A DNA stretch of 64,000 nucleotides from Roseimicrobium sp. ORNL1 (GTDB lineage: Bacteria; Verrucomicrobiota; Verrucomicrobiia; Verrucomicrobiales; Verrucomicrobiaceae): contig NZ_CP049143.1 of assembly GCF_011044495.1 (NCBI RefSeq), forward strand, positions 7,440,001 through 7,504,000, read 5' to 3'. Below the pieces are notes generated by a model that ran no database searches, was not told the origin of the DNA, and worked only from the letters and a program-made list of their open reading frames with translations. Positions within the stretch are counted from its first letter, which is position 1. The number at the start of each line of letters is the position of its first letter. Both the position numbers and the translations under genes were made by a program. Shown in pieces: positions 16,466 to 25,540 of this stretch.

Positions 16466-17386
16466 ATGCATATGGCGCATGACTACCTCGCCACAGCTCC
16501 TTTTGACCTGCGCGACCTGCATCACTTCCACGCGTTGGCGGAGAGTGGCAGCTTCACCATGGCGGCGCGGAACGTGGGGCTGACCCAGAGCTCGCTCACC
16601 CGCGTGATCCAGGGCATGGAGGAGCGCCTGGGTGTAGCTCTCTTCGAGCGCACCACCCGGCGCGTCACGATGACCGAGGCGGGTCTTTATTTGAAGCAGC
16701 ACTCCCGCCGTCTGGTGGGTGATGTGGATGCGGTGCTGAAACGCATGCGGGAAGAATTCACCGAGGCACGGCGCGAGGTGAAGGTGGGCATCTCACGCGG
16801 CGTCACGCTGGCACATCTCCCCGGCATCTTCTCCGCGAGTCAACGGCACCAACCGGAGGTCTTCACGCGGGTGTATCATCAGGACAGCGCGACGCTCATC
16901 GAGTCGCTGGATCAACGCGAGCTGGATCTCGGCATTCTCACCGCGCCCCGGCGTCTGCCCACCAGCCTGGAAGTGACCCACCGGTTCGGGGATGTCTTCA
17001 CACTGATCGCCGCGCGAGAGCATGTCCCTCCGCCCACCACAGCGAACGCCCGAGCCTGGAAATCGTGGCTGTGCACCCAGCGCTGGCTCATGCTGGACTC
17101 GGCCATGCAGACGGGCCGTGCCATCCATGCGTGGCTCAGGGATCAGGGACTGGAAATAGAACCTGCCATGGAGCTCGACAGCTTCGATGTGATCATCCAG
17201 CTCGTGGCCACCGGCATGGGCATCGGCCTTGTGCCACGTCGCGCCCTTGCCACCTTCGCACGCAGGCAGGCACTTCAACGCCTCACCTGGAAGCCCCGCT
17301 TCACCCGCGAACTGGCCGTGCTCGCACGCAAGGAACGCAAACGCGCCGCACATGTGCAGGCCTTTGTGGATCACATCCTGTTTTGA
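16466..17386 (+). CDS. LysR-family transcriptional regulator
   Basis: 306 residues. The N-terminal winged helix-turn-helix spans about 14-75 (LHHFHALAESGSFTMAARNVGLTQSSLTRVIQGMEERLGVALFERTTR shows the LysR pattern in pieces); an effector-binding domain of the PBP2 type covers about 95-300 with the closing GMGIGLVPRRAL motif. It probably controls the divergent ferredoxin and itself. The ligand cannot be inferred. The second Met, at 16472, may be the true start (see the promoter entry). A ~200-bp hairpin repeat lies 46 bp after its stop. Confidence 0.93.
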   Translation: MHMAHDYLATAPFDLRDLHHFHALAESGSFTMAARNVGLTQSSLTRVIQGMEERLGVALFERTTRRVTMTEAGLYLKQHSRRLVGDVDAVLKRMREEFTEARREVKVGISRGVTLAHLPGIFSASQRHQPEVFTRVYHQDSATLIESLDQRELDLGILTAPRRLPTSLEVTHRFGDVFTLIAAREHVPPPTTANARAWKSWLCTQRWLMLDSAMQTGRAIHAWLRDQGLEIEPAMELDSFDVIIQLVATGMGIGLVPRRALATFARRQALQRLTWKPRFTRELAVLARKERKRAAHVQAFVDHILF

Positions 17387-17432
17387 TCCGGCGCGATCTC
17401 CTGCATGACCGTGCGCAAAGGATAAGGAAACA

Positions 17433-17630
17433 GTGCCGAAGGCCCTGGACTGCGTGCAGCCCTGCTGCCGCTTTGAAGAGTCTGCAGCCTGCTGCAGCGA
17501 TGGTCATACTCGCCTCTGGTGTGATAGGTCCATAAAGTTTGGCGACTTCGTCGCGATGGAGCGTGCAGCAGGCTGCACTTTAGGAAAGCGGCAGCAGGGC
17601 TGCGCGCAATCCAGGGACGCTTCGCGTCAC
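17433..17630. repeat. 198-bp hairpin element, copy A
   Basis: The element is a long imperfect inverted repeat: the 19-bp arm GCAGCCCTGCTGCCGCTTT at 17456-17474 is repeated exactly in inverse at 17585-17603, with inner arms around GCAGCCTGCTGCA (near 17483) and TGCAGCAGGCTGCA (near 17564). A second copy is at 43791-43989. Both begin GTGCCGAAGGCC and end GCGTCAC, but the core is in opposite orientation in the two. It has no transposase; Cys-rich open frames crossing it are spurious. Confidence 0.88.
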
Positions 17631-17688
17631 GGTTTCTGGATCACTCGGGTGCATCCTCTCCATCATTGCCCGTTTGAGGCCTCGCTGG

Positions 17689-18735
17689 CTACTCCACCAC
17701 AGTCACCTCCGCCTTCACTTCAGGCAGGGTGCTCAGCAATCCAAGTGTCGCCCAAGCGGAGGCCCAGTAGGAATAGATGCCATCCACCTTGGGCTTCTCT
17801 TCTTTGCGGATCTTGTTGCTGATGCGCTTGTGGTCCTGGTACCAGGAGCCGTCTTCGCTCTGCGCTTTCAGCAGATAAGCCACCGCGCGTGGCGTCACGG
17901 TGTCCATGGCCTTCGCTTTGGCCTTCGCGGAGTTCAAGGTGTAAAGCACCTCACCAGTAGTGATGGGATCGCTCCCGTCCGCGTCCATCTTCCAACTCCA
18001 GCCACCGTCGGGCTTCTGCAGGGCGATGAGTTTCTCGCTCAGTGCCGCCGTCTGTTCGGCAGGTTCGTTGGTGTGCACGGCATACGCGAGACGCGTGGCA
18101 TAGCTGCGGGTGCTCTTCGGCTCACCTTTGGACGATTCCGCATCGCGCGACTTCAGCCAGGCGACGGCGCGCTCGCGGTTGGCCTTGGTTATTTCCGCAT
18201 CTGCCCACGGCAGGTTCAGGCTTTGCAGCATGAGCCGCGTCGTGGCTTCATTCGCTTCGGTCTGCGGCCAGCCCTCCGCGTGGAACTGACCCGAGGCAGC
18301 CCATGATCCATCGGGCTTTTGGAAGCTTGCGATCTGGGTCGGCAAGGTCTCCAGTTTCTTCTGCGCTTCTCCGGGTGGCACCATGTCCCGCGAGAGGAAC
18401 ACCATCAGCTCGGCCAGCACATCATTGCCACCTTTGGGTTCTGCACGTTCCACGCACCAGCCCACCCACTCATCGAGCTTCTTCTGGTCCACAGGAAGGC
18501 CTCGCCGCTGGGCTTCGCGATGCGCCCGGACTTGGAAAGGAGTGTGGTGGCAGGAGAGGCAGTTCTTTTCTTCATACCAGACCGCGCCCTCCTTCTCCAA
18601 AAAGGCGAGTCCTTTCTGCGCGGCGGCCGTTACTGCAGCCGGCGACGAATCATCCACCGCATGAGTACGGGAGAGTGGTGTCATGGCGAGAACGCCAAGC
18701 AACAACCAAAGGCAGCGCGCAGGGTGAGGAACCAT
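17689..18735 (-). CDS. Exported terpene-cyclase-like toroid protein with CXXCH motif
   Basis: 348 residues with a signal peptide (1-26, ending SRTHA). A CLSCH haem-c attachment motif (Cys59, Cys62, His63) sits near the mature N-terminus. The rest has QW-type repeats of the squalene-hopene cyclase/prenyltransferase alpha-alpha toroid: SFQKPDGSW, ALQKPDGGW and KAQSEDGSW. The catalytic DXDD of squalene-hopene cyclase is not seen, so terpene cyclisation is unlikely. A periplasmic protein that binds one haem c, or a metal, on a toroid scaffold is the best reading. Similar fusions occur among planctomycete and verrucomicrobial exported proteins. It is transcribed alone. Confidence 0.8.
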   Translation of the reverse strand: MVPHPARCLWLLLGVLAMTPLSRTHAVDDSSPAAVTAAAQKGLAFLEKEGAVWYEEKNCLSCHHTPFQVRAHREAQRRGLPVDQKKLDEWVGWCVERAEPKGGNDVLAELMVFLSRDMVPPGEAQKKLETLPTQIASFQKPDGSWAASGQFHAEGWPQTEANEATTRLMLQSLNLPWADAEITKANRERAVAWLKSRDAESSKGEPKSTRSYATRLAYAVHTNEPAEQTAALSEKLIALQKPDGGWSWKMDADGSDPITTGEVLYTLNSAKAKAKAMDTVTPRAVAYLLKAQSEDGSWYQDHKRISNKIRKEEKPKVDGIYSYWASAWATLGLLSTLPEVKAEVTVVE

Positions 18736-18941
18736 GATGGATGGGAGCCGACACGGCTACCCCTCTCCTTTCCCATCAAACGTGCCTGCCACATGGAACT
18801 TTGCAGCGGTCTGCAATTCCGAAGAAGGCGAAATGATGGGGCTCAGGCGCGTTCTCGCAAAGTTACCTTGGAAACCAGCGCCAGTTTGCACTAAACTGCC
18901 TGCCCTTTGCCACTAACCGCCCGCCGCTTCTCATTCCGCCC

Positions 18942-19622
18942 ATGAAACGACCCATCCCCGGAGGACTCCTTATCGCCGTGGAAGGCATCGATGGCGCAGG
19001 CAAGACGACGGTGGCCGCCACCCTGGCGCAGTGGTGCGGGGAACGCGGCCTGCTGTGCGCGCTCTCGAAGGAACCGACCAGCCTGGAATGGGGCACAAAA
19101 CTCCGCGAGTCCGCCTCTGCCGGCCGCCTCACCCTGGCCCAGGAGTTGGACATGTTTCACAAGGACCGGGCCCAACACACGGAGCAATCCATCGGCCCCG
19201 CGCTGGAGGAGGACGGCATCATGATCCTGGACCGCTACTACTGGAGCACCGCCGCCTACCAGGGCGCGCGCGGCGCCGTGGTGAAGGACGTGCTGGAGCA
19301 CAACGAGACCAACTTCCCCATCCCCGATCTCATCCTGCTGCTGGACCTGCCGGTGGAAGTGGGCCAGAAACGCATCCGCGTGCGTGGGGACCAGCCGAAC
19401 TCCTTCGAAGACGCCACCTACCAGCAGAAAATCCGCGACCTCTTCCTGAAGCTGCCCAGCCAGAGCCAGGCACGCTCGGTGATCGTGGATGCCTCCCAGC
19501 CCTGGCGGGATGTCTCACGCGAATGCCTGAGCCTTTTCAAAGACGCCGCTCTGCAGAAGCTGTGGAAGACGGCCAACCCCGGCTCACTGGGCACGGGGAC
19601 GCTGGGAATTTTCGGGGGCTGA
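18942..19622 (+). CDS. tmk: dTMP kinase
   Basis: 226 residues. The P-loop GIDGAGKTT is at 15-23; the DR motif DRYYWSTAAYQGARG near 98-112 binds the dTMP phosphate and base; KEPT follows the P-loop region as in the family's substrate loop. It phosphorylates dTMP to dTDP for DNA synthesis. The C-terminal ~30 residues (from KLWKTANPG, Gly-rich) extend past the usual end of the family. No DNA polymerase delta-prime gene follows, unlike in many bacteria. Confidence 0.9.
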   Translation: MKRPIPGGLLIAVEGIDGAGKTTVAATLAQWCGERGLLCALSKEPTSLEWGTKLRESASAGRLTLAQELDMFHKDRAQHTEQSIGPALEEDGIMILDRYYWSTAAYQGARGAVVKDVLEHNETNFPIPDLILLLDLPVEVGQKRIRVRGDQPNSFEDATYQQKIRDLFLKLPSQSQARSVIVDASQPWRDVSRECLSLFKDAALQKLWKTANPGSLGTGTLGIFGG

Positions 19623-19645
19623 AGAAGGAAGCAAAGCACCCCTTC

Positions 19646-21382
19646 TCACGGCTTCTGTTCTCTTGCCGTCCGCCGTTGCTCCACCTCTGACATCCCCAGC
19701 GAGTGGAATCCCTTCAACTCCGGCCACCAGACCTGCACCCGCACGTTTGAGATCCACTGGTCCCGCGTCAGGCCGGCGAGTCTCAGCCGAACCCGTGGGC
19801 CGTCCACCCGCATGCTCTCAAAGAGTGAGTCCGTGGAGAAGCTTGTTCCAAAACTGCCGGTCGCATAAGGGTTCCCCGTGATCGCGGGGCTCACCTCCAC
19901 CTGGGCTGTCTTGCGGGAGTCATCCAGCAGCAGCACATACAGCTTCCGCTCCAGCCTCCCTTGACCAAAGGTGACGCTCCGTCCGTAGGAACGCTTCGCC
20001 AAAATCGGCCGGCGATCCACCGTCTGCATCCACAATTTCATGAAGGCTTGGGAGCTTTTGGATTCGCCAAGCGCCACACACAGGCCGGGCTCCAGAAGGA
20101 ACTGCTTCTCACGGCCGATGATCTCCCGCAGGGGAAATTCCGCGACCAGGCGCGGCTCCAGGATCGCCAGATACAACATCCATGTATCCCAGTCCTGAGC
20201 CCGCGACGAATTCAGGGAGCTCAGCAGGAATGCTTCCGGGCGGGACCCGCTTGGACTGAGATTGCCGTCATCGGAAATGAGCCAGCCTTCGGGCAGAGAG
20301 CTACTGATCGAACGCACCATGTCCACGTTCACACCGGTGCGTCTGCTTCCAAGCTGGTTATCCACCGGACTTCCCACCGCCGCGGCTGAGAACGAAGCAT
20401 CATATCGGAGACCCCGGTGAAAAAGTTCCGTGACCACCGCCGCTTCCCCTGGTTGCAAACCTTCCACTACCACACCTTCCCATAGACGGGTCGTGCCGGG
20501 ATGACTTCCACGGTCAGGTCCATGCACGACCAGCTTGGGAGTACCACTCGTGTACGGCAGGGGATCTGCCTTAGTCCAGTTCCATGCCCAACCCTCGGTA
20601 ATCAACGCCAGTGCCAGCCCACCCGCCAGAGCCGCGTAGAACATGACCCGACGACGATGCAGGAGCGACTGGACGATCCACAGCGCCAAGCCAAGCAACC
20701 CAGCGCCGATGAGAAACACCCTGGTCTGCTCCGCGGAATCGACATTGTCGGATTCCAGCCAGCCCAGAAGATCCGCTCTCGCCATCTCGGTGAGAAGCTG
20801 TCCTGCCACCCACCAGGTAAGTAGCGCGACGGTAAAGATCACCCCCTGCTGCCTGTAGGTGCGTGCCGCGGACATCCACGCCGCACTGAGCCCAATTGGC
20901 AGGCCTGCCATGAGCAGACTGCCCAGCACCAACTGGAACCACTGGGTGCCGCTGAACCCGAAGCCAAGGCCCGCAATCACATCCAGCAGCACCCAAGGAA
21001 CAACCGCCGCTACGACAAAAAACGCGCCCTGACTGAGGAGCAATGCCCACCGGCCCACCGGTTGGGTGTGCACCAATATTTCCGCCCGCGCTGCGGAAGA
21101 CGCCCACACGCATCTGCACACCAGCACGACGCAGCAAACCACCGAGATCGCCCCGATGAGAAACCCTAACGCGATATGATTGGCGAAACTGGCACTCCTG
21201 CACGCCAGTGACGCCACAGGTAGCAGCCACATGAGCAGCACCAGCCACCGCTGACGCCGCAGCTCGTGCGCAAACTGATGCCGCACGCGTGAGCCCAGCG
21301 GCCGAGCATGCACCGCACGCTGCAGGATGCTTGCAGGCCGGCTGGCGGATTCTGGTTCTGGCAGAGTGGCAACCATGTTCAT
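19646..21382 (-). CDS. Large integral membrane protein, probable ABC permease subunit
   Basis: 578 residues. About six hydrophobic segments occupy residues 45-275 (for example VLLMWLLPVASLAC, FLIGAISVVCCVVLVC, GAFFVVAAVVPWVLLDVIAG, LGLALWIVQSLLH), then a long, probably extracytoplasmic domain of about 300 residues with no helices. Together with the upstream gene and the ATPase it forms a GntR-regulated ABC locus, so it is read as a permease-like subunit. The large soluble C-terminus is not typical of ABC-2 permeases. Stop-to-start spacing to the upstream gene is 13 bp. Confidence 0.65.
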   Translation of the reverse strand: MNMVATLPEPESASRPASILQRAVHARPLGSRVRHQFAHELRRQRWLVLLMWLLPVASLACRSASFANHIALGFLIGAISVVCCVVLVCRCVWASSAARAEILVHTQPVGRWALLLSQGAFFVVAAVVPWVLLDVIAGLGFGFSGTQWFQLVLGSLLMAGLPIGLSAAWMSAARTYRQQGVIFTVALLTWWVAGQLLTEMARADLLGWLESDNVDSAEQTRVFLIGAGLLGLALWIVQSLLHRRRVMFYAALAGGLALALITEGWAWNWTKADPLPYTSGTPKLVVHGPDRGSHPGTTRLWEGVVVEGLQPGEAAVVTELFHRGLRYDASFSAAAVGSPVDNQLGSRRTGVNVDMVRSISSSLPEGWLISDDGNLSPSGSRPEAFLLSSLNSSRAQDWDTWMLYLAILEPRLVAEFPLREIIGREKQFLLEPGLCVALGESKSSQAFMKLWMQTVDRRPILAKRSYGRSVTFGQGRLERKLYVLLLDDSRKTAQVEVSPAITGNPYATGSFGTSFSTDSLFESMRVDGPRVRLRLAGLTRDQWISNVRVQVWWPELKGFHSLGMSEVEQRRTAREQKP

Positions 21383-21395
21383 GCGGAAGCAGAGG

Positions 21396-24110
21396 TTAGC
21401 GTTGCGGTGGCGCGGGAGCTTGGGGAGCCGGGCTTGCTTGCCCTGAGCGCAGCCACACGCGCGCCTGGTCGTCGAAGCGGAAATCCTCAGGACGCAGGAC
21501 TTCCAATAGCGATAGCAAGGCCTTGTTCTGCGGCCGCATCCCGGGAGGCTTGCTGGCTTCTTGAGGAACCCCGAAGGCCTCCGGCAGGCTGGTCACCGAG
21601 AGCAGCTGGTCACGCTCCTCCGGGTTTATCACCTTTATCAGATGCAGCACACGGTGCAGCGCTTCAGGAAGGCCTGCTCGCAGCCCCAGCGGCAGGGCAT
21701 GAAAGGTGGCTGAGGGATGTCCATTGGCGAACGGTCCCGAAATTTGCATGTCCGCCAGCACGGCACGGCGTGCCGCGACGTCTGCGGCTTCACGATACTC
21801 AGGGAAGGAGCGGCAGTACAGGTACAGATCCGGGTCCAAACCCGACTCCATCACGCGGAGCAGCCATGGTACATGGGCCGGGTCCCGCCAGGTCATGAAG
21901 AGTTTCGAAAAATAGACTCCATCTTCAGGAGACACGGTACTCATGATCCCGGGAGCCCGCTCGCGCAGGAGTGGCTGCCATTCTGACTGATCACCCACCA
22001 CCGAGCCCAGCCACGGCTTTGCCGGCATCTCCGTGAGGATGGCATCACGCAACTGTGGAGCTGCGATGAGTCTGCGCAGAATGGATGGCCATGGCTTCTC
22101 GGCGCTGACCTTGAGCAGCAGCGTGGGATGCATGCGCGCCAGGGGCTCAAGCTTCTCCACGACCACCGCGTTCAAGGGCTCGCTCCACGAACGCTTGTAG
22201 ATGGGACCCAAAGTATCGAGGACGTCCGCGAAATACAGCTTCGCTTCTTCCCTCGTGGCGCCCTCTTTGAGTTTTGGCAATTCCCTGATGCGCGACAGGA
22301 ACGGTTCATCCTCCAGCACCGAATCAGCGTCGAGTTCGATGCTCGAGTCAATTCGTGGCGGTGTCATCGGAGGCAGTTTTCCTTCCCATGTGGAAGTGCC
22401 CGCGAAGGTTCTTCTCAGCACCACGAGGCGGAGCTGCGCCAATTCGTCCGCTGAGGAGGGCTCCTTCGGATTGAGCACTTCTTCCCACGCCATGCGGAAG
22501 ATCCGGCGCTGCCATCCCGTGGACTCCGCGCGGACGCCCACCTGAAACTGTGTACCTCGAAGTGTACCCTCCTCATCCTGGCCCTGCCATGGGGTGAACA
22601 CAACGCCCAGCCGCGGGTCATGCAGCACCTGTGCAAACTCCTCGGTCCAGTCCCAAGGCGGCGCACCAAAACCCTGCGCCCGATGCTCCAGTCGGAGGGT
22701 CACACACACCACGCCACTTTTTGGGGTGCCCCAAGGGGCCTTGTGGGCGTCCACCGCCAGGACCGTCCACTTTGCCTCGGGTGATGAAGCCGTGCTTCCC
22801 GCCTTCAGTGGCAGATCCGCCGTCTTCTCCCATTTGAGCCAGTCGATCGCATACTTCCCCTCCACGGAAATGGTTTTTGGATCGCGCAGCCACGAGTCCG
22901 GAATCTCAAGCGCGCCGGCATCCACCCCACGAGTGAACACGCCGCGATAGCGGTCTCTCCACAAGGTGTCCTTGGGGAAGAAGCTGAAGAGGGCGCGATG
23001 CACCCCGATGCTGCGCCACGGATGGAGTGCCGTGCCAAAGCCTGCTGCCGCGGCTCGTGCCGTTTCTCTGGTGGTGTCGCCATCGTGGAGCGTGACCTTC
23101 TGCCTTCTCCAATGCGGCGTGTACTCCGCAGGAAACCCGTCCACCACACCCTTCATCCAAATCTCATAGTCCCGTTTCGGCCCCGGGGAGTGGCGGTTGA
23201 ACTCGTATCCGGTGAATGCCGTTTGCTGAAGCGGGGCAATGCGATCCACGTCCTGCTGCGCGGTGGGCCGCAGGGCAGGATTGGGCAGGGGCACATGCGC
23301 GATCAGCATCATGGTGCCAGCCCCGAGTACAAACACGCCCGCCAGACGCAGGGCCAGCTTCCCTCCCCGGTGGAGATATACCCACGCCATCACCGAGAGG
23401 ACCAGCGTTCCGATGAGAACCGAGCCAGGCCACTGCAGGGCGTTCTTCAGCGCCAGTACTACCTCGGGCAGCGGATCGGGGCCGTACTGGAGTTCGTCGG
23501 ATGACCCGTGCGTCCATCCCAGAATAAAGAACTCTCCCACGAAGAAGCCCCCAACGATGCCCGCGAGCACGGCTCCCAACCCGAACCACATCTCACGGGC
23601 GCGCCGCCACAGCAGGGAGAAAGGCAGCCACCATCCCAGGAAGGCGCAGGCCCGGAACGCGGCTTCAGACGCGCCCATCAGCACTTCACTCCAAGGGCGG
23701 CCGGAAAACACCAGGTACAGCGCCTCCTGCACGGCAAATGGCACCACGATGAGCACCAGGAAAGTCAGCACCCTGCCAAGTACGTAGCACCACGTCGAAA
23801 GCGGTCGCGTTCCCAGGAATCGATCCGGGTTCCCGGGTCGATCCTCCGGCGCGCTGGACACCACCAGCCAGAAGGCCACAGCCCAGATCACGGGCCTGAC
23901 CACGAAAAGCCAGGAGGGATTCACCAGGCTGTTGTCCCATTGGAAATCCGGCGGCATGGGCGCGATCCATTCCAGATTCACCGCCATCTGCACTGCCAGC
24001 AGCGCCAGCCAGAGCAGCCAACGCAGCCGCACGTGGGACACCTCTTTGCGGAAATGGTGCAGGGCGAGCTTCATGACATCATGGTGTGATAGGGTATACC
24101 CATTTCTCAT
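21396..24110 (-). CDS. Very large integral membrane protein, probable ABC permease subunit
   Basis: 904 residues. N-terminal half-dozen helices from residue 28 (RLRWLLWLALLAVQMAV; AVAFWLVVSSA; VLTFLVLIVVPFAVQEALYLVF; LAGIVGGFFVGEFFIL; VLIGTLVLSVMAWVYLH; LAGVFVLGAGTMMLIA), then about 600 soluble residues. The start at 24110 overlaps the ATPase stop by ATGA, which favours coupling; MKLALHHFRKEV at 24074 is an alternative start that looks more like a permease N-terminus. It is presumably the membrane partner of the ATPase. The C-terminal domain is not recognised. Confidence 0.65.
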   Translation of the reverse strand: MRNGYTLSHHDVMKLALHHFRKEVSHVRLRWLLWLALLAVQMAVNLEWIAPMPPDFQWDNSLVNPSWLFVVRPVIWAVAFWLVVSSAPEDRPGNPDRFLGTRPLSTWCYVLGRVLTFLVLIVVPFAVQEALYLVFSGRPWSEVLMGASEAAFRACAFLGWWLPFSLLWRRAREMWFGLGAVLAGIVGGFFVGEFFILGWTHGSSDELQYGPDPLPEVVLALKNALQWPGSVLIGTLVLSVMAWVYLHRGGKLALRLAGVFVLGAGTMMLIAHVPLPNPALRPTAQQDVDRIAPLQQTAFTGYEFNRHSPGPKRDYEIWMKGVVDGFPAEYTPHWRRQKVTLHDGDTTRETARAAAAGFGTALHPWRSIGVHRALFSFFPKDTLWRDRYRGVFTRGVDAGALEIPDSWLRDPKTISVEGKYAIDWLKWEKTADLPLKAGSTASSPEAKWTVLAVDAHKAPWGTPKSGVVCVTLRLEHRAQGFGAPPWDWTEEFAQVLHDPRLGVVFTPWQGQDEEGTLRGTQFQVGVRAESTGWQRRIFRMAWEEVLNPKEPSSADELAQLRLVVLRRTFAGTSTWEGKLPPMTPPRIDSSIELDADSVLEDEPFLSRIRELPKLKEGATREEAKLYFADVLDTLGPIYKRSWSEPLNAVVVEKLEPLARMHPTLLLKVSAEKPWPSILRRLIAAPQLRDAILTEMPAKPWLGSVVGDQSEWQPLLRERAPGIMSTVSPEDGVYFSKLFMTWRDPAHVPWLLRVMESGLDPDLYLYCRSFPEYREAADVAARRAVLADMQISGPFANGHPSATFHALPLGLRAGLPEALHRVLHLIKVINPEERDQLLSVTSLPEAFGVPQEASKPPGMRPQNKALLSLLEVLRPEDFRFDDQARVWLRSGQASPAPQAPAPPQR

Positions 24111-25039
24111 GCCACCACCGCGGCGGTGGCCATGCCCTCCAGCCGGTAGGCGCGGGCCAGTGCCACGAAGATCTCGCGCAGGCTCATGGCATGCGCCGTG
24201 TGTGTCACCAGTTCCGGGAAGTGCTGGTGGATCTGCTTCTCCAGCGCAGCGCTATCTGCATAGCGTGTCTCCACGAACCGCACGGTGCGGCCCGCCTGCT
24301 CCACCTGCAGCCAGGTCGAGGGCATTTGGGGTGGGGTCTTCGCACCGTCCGGCAGCACCACTTCCACGGCACGAAATCTCGCCTGCAGTGCCTCCGCATC
24401 CTCATCCAACGCGAGGCGGCCACGATTGATGATGGCGATGCGATCCGCGAGGCGTTGCACCTCCTCAATGTCATGGGAGGAGACAAACACGGTCCAGCCT
24501 TCTTCCTCCGTGAGCTCCAGCAGGCCGCGGATGAACTCGTCCCGCACCAGCGGATCCAATCCAGAGAAGGGCTCGTCCAGCACCACGAGCTTCGGCCGAT
24601 AAGCGAGACTGCTCAGCAGTGCCGCCTTCATGCGCATGCCGCGCGAGAGGGCGCGCAGCTTGGTCTTTAGCGGCAGCTCGAACTGCTGCATGAGCCGCTT
24701 CTCAAATGCGGCGTCCCACTGCGGATACAGCGGCCGGCAGTAGTCCAGAAACTGCGCCACCGTCATCCAAAGCGGCAGCTCCATGCTCTCTGCCACATAA
24801 CCGATGTTCACAAACTGCGCGGGGCCGAGCTTCCGTGAATCGCAACCCAGCACGGTGGCTGTGCCGCCATCTGGCCGGTACAGGTTCAGCATAGAGCGAA
24901 TGGTGGTGCTCTTCCCGGCGCCGTTCGGTCCGAGGAAGGCCGTCACGGCACCCTCCGGTACGGAGAGGGTGAGTCCATCCACCGCCATGGTGCGGCGGAA
25001 CTTTTTGCGCAGATCGTGAAGTTCGATGAGAGCGCTCAT
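24107..25039 (-). CDS. ABC transporter ATP-binding protein
   Basis: 310 residues. Walker A GPNGAGKST at 37-45, a degenerate signature LSRGMRMK near 130, Walker B LVVLDEPFSGLDP near 150-162, and the switch His in VFVSSHDIEEV. The form with LSRGMRMK and an ~80-residue C-terminal extension matches YtrB/YhcH-type exporters that act with ABC-2 permeases. It is the second gene of the regulator-ATPase-permease-permease operon, 38 bp after the GntR gene, and the substrate is unknown (lipids, peptides and antibiotics are usual). Confidence 0.92.
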   Translation of the reverse strand: MSALIELHDLRKKFRRTMAVDGLTLSVPEGAVTAFLGPNGAGKSTTIRSMLNLYRPDGGTATVLGCDSRKLGPAQFVNIGYVAESMELPLWMTVAQFLDYCRPLYPQWDAAFEKRLMQQFELPLKTKLRALSRGMRMKAALLSSLAYRPKLVVLDEPFSGLDPLVRDEFIRGLLELTEEEGWTVFVSSHDIEEVQRLADRIAIINRGRLALDEDAEALQARFRAVEVVLPDGAKTPPQMPSTWLQVEQAGRTVRFVETRYADSAALEKQIHQHFPELVTHTAHAMSLREIFVALARAYRLEGMATAAVVA

Positions 25040-25077
25040 GAGCGTTGGGTGTTGCGGTGCAGTTCTCAGTTCTGGGT

Positions 25078-25500
25078 TTACACGGGCGCGCGATCACCAG
25101 CCTCGGGAGTAGCATCCAGCAGGTCCCTTGCAGGTGAGCGGGTGTGTTGCAGGGCTTCGAGCACCTGGTCAAAAGTGAGGCCGAGGTCTGCCGCCTCCTG
25201 CAGCAACCGATCACACGAGGGCTGGATCTGGGCCAGGCGCTCTTTCACGGTCGGAAGTGAGGGCGCAGTGACCACCATGCCGCGGCCGGGCTGCGCGGCG
25301 AGATAGCCGTCGGACTTGAGCTGCAGCACGACCTTGTGCGCAGTGGTGGGACTGATTTGCAGTTCCTGGCCGAGCACACGCACCGAGGGAAAGGTGTCTC
25401 CCGCCTTGAGTTGCCCCGTCAGCATGGCCTTGCGCACAGCCTGCAGAATCTGGTCTGAGACTGGGACGTTATCCTGAAATTGGACGGAGAACGGCAGCAT
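25078..25500 (-). CDS. GntR-family regulator, YtrA type
   Basis: 140 residues: an N-terminal winged helix (VPVSDQILQAVRKAMLTGQLKAGDTFPSVRVLGQEL and ISPTTAHKVVLQLKSDGYL, quoted as two parts of one domain at about 12-75) with only a short C-terminal helical tail. This short layout is the YtrA subfamily, which normally represses an adjacent ABC operon and is relieved by cell-envelope stress or antibiotics. It is the first gene of the operon that continues into the ATPase and the two large membrane proteins. Confidence 0.88.
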   Translation of the reverse strand: MLPFSVQFQDNVPVSDQILQAVRKAMLTGQLKAGDTFPSVRVLGQELQISPTTAHKVVLQLKSDGYLAAQPGRGMVVTAPSLPTVKERLAQIQPSCDRLLQEAADLGLTFDQVLEALQHTRSPARDLLDATPEAGDRAPV

Positions 25501-25517
25501 GGCAGGATCTGTATCAA

Positions 25518-25540
25518 CTGTACCAGTATAACTGTTACAG
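25518..25540 (-). promoter_or_regulatory. Candidate operator/-10 region of the GntR-ABC operon
   Basis: Two related nine-base boxes, CTGTACCAG and CTGTTACAG, flank AGTATAACT's centre; on the minus strand TATACT lies between them and could be the -10 box. Start of the regulator gene is 18 bp away. This fits autorepression by a YtrA-like dimer. Pattern reading only. Confidence 0.4.

Noticed and set aside
16148-16702. Longer 184-codon frame for the ferredoxin
   Set aside because: The first 109 codons run antisense into the LysR gene; the 75-residue form from 16375 is a complete ferredoxin.
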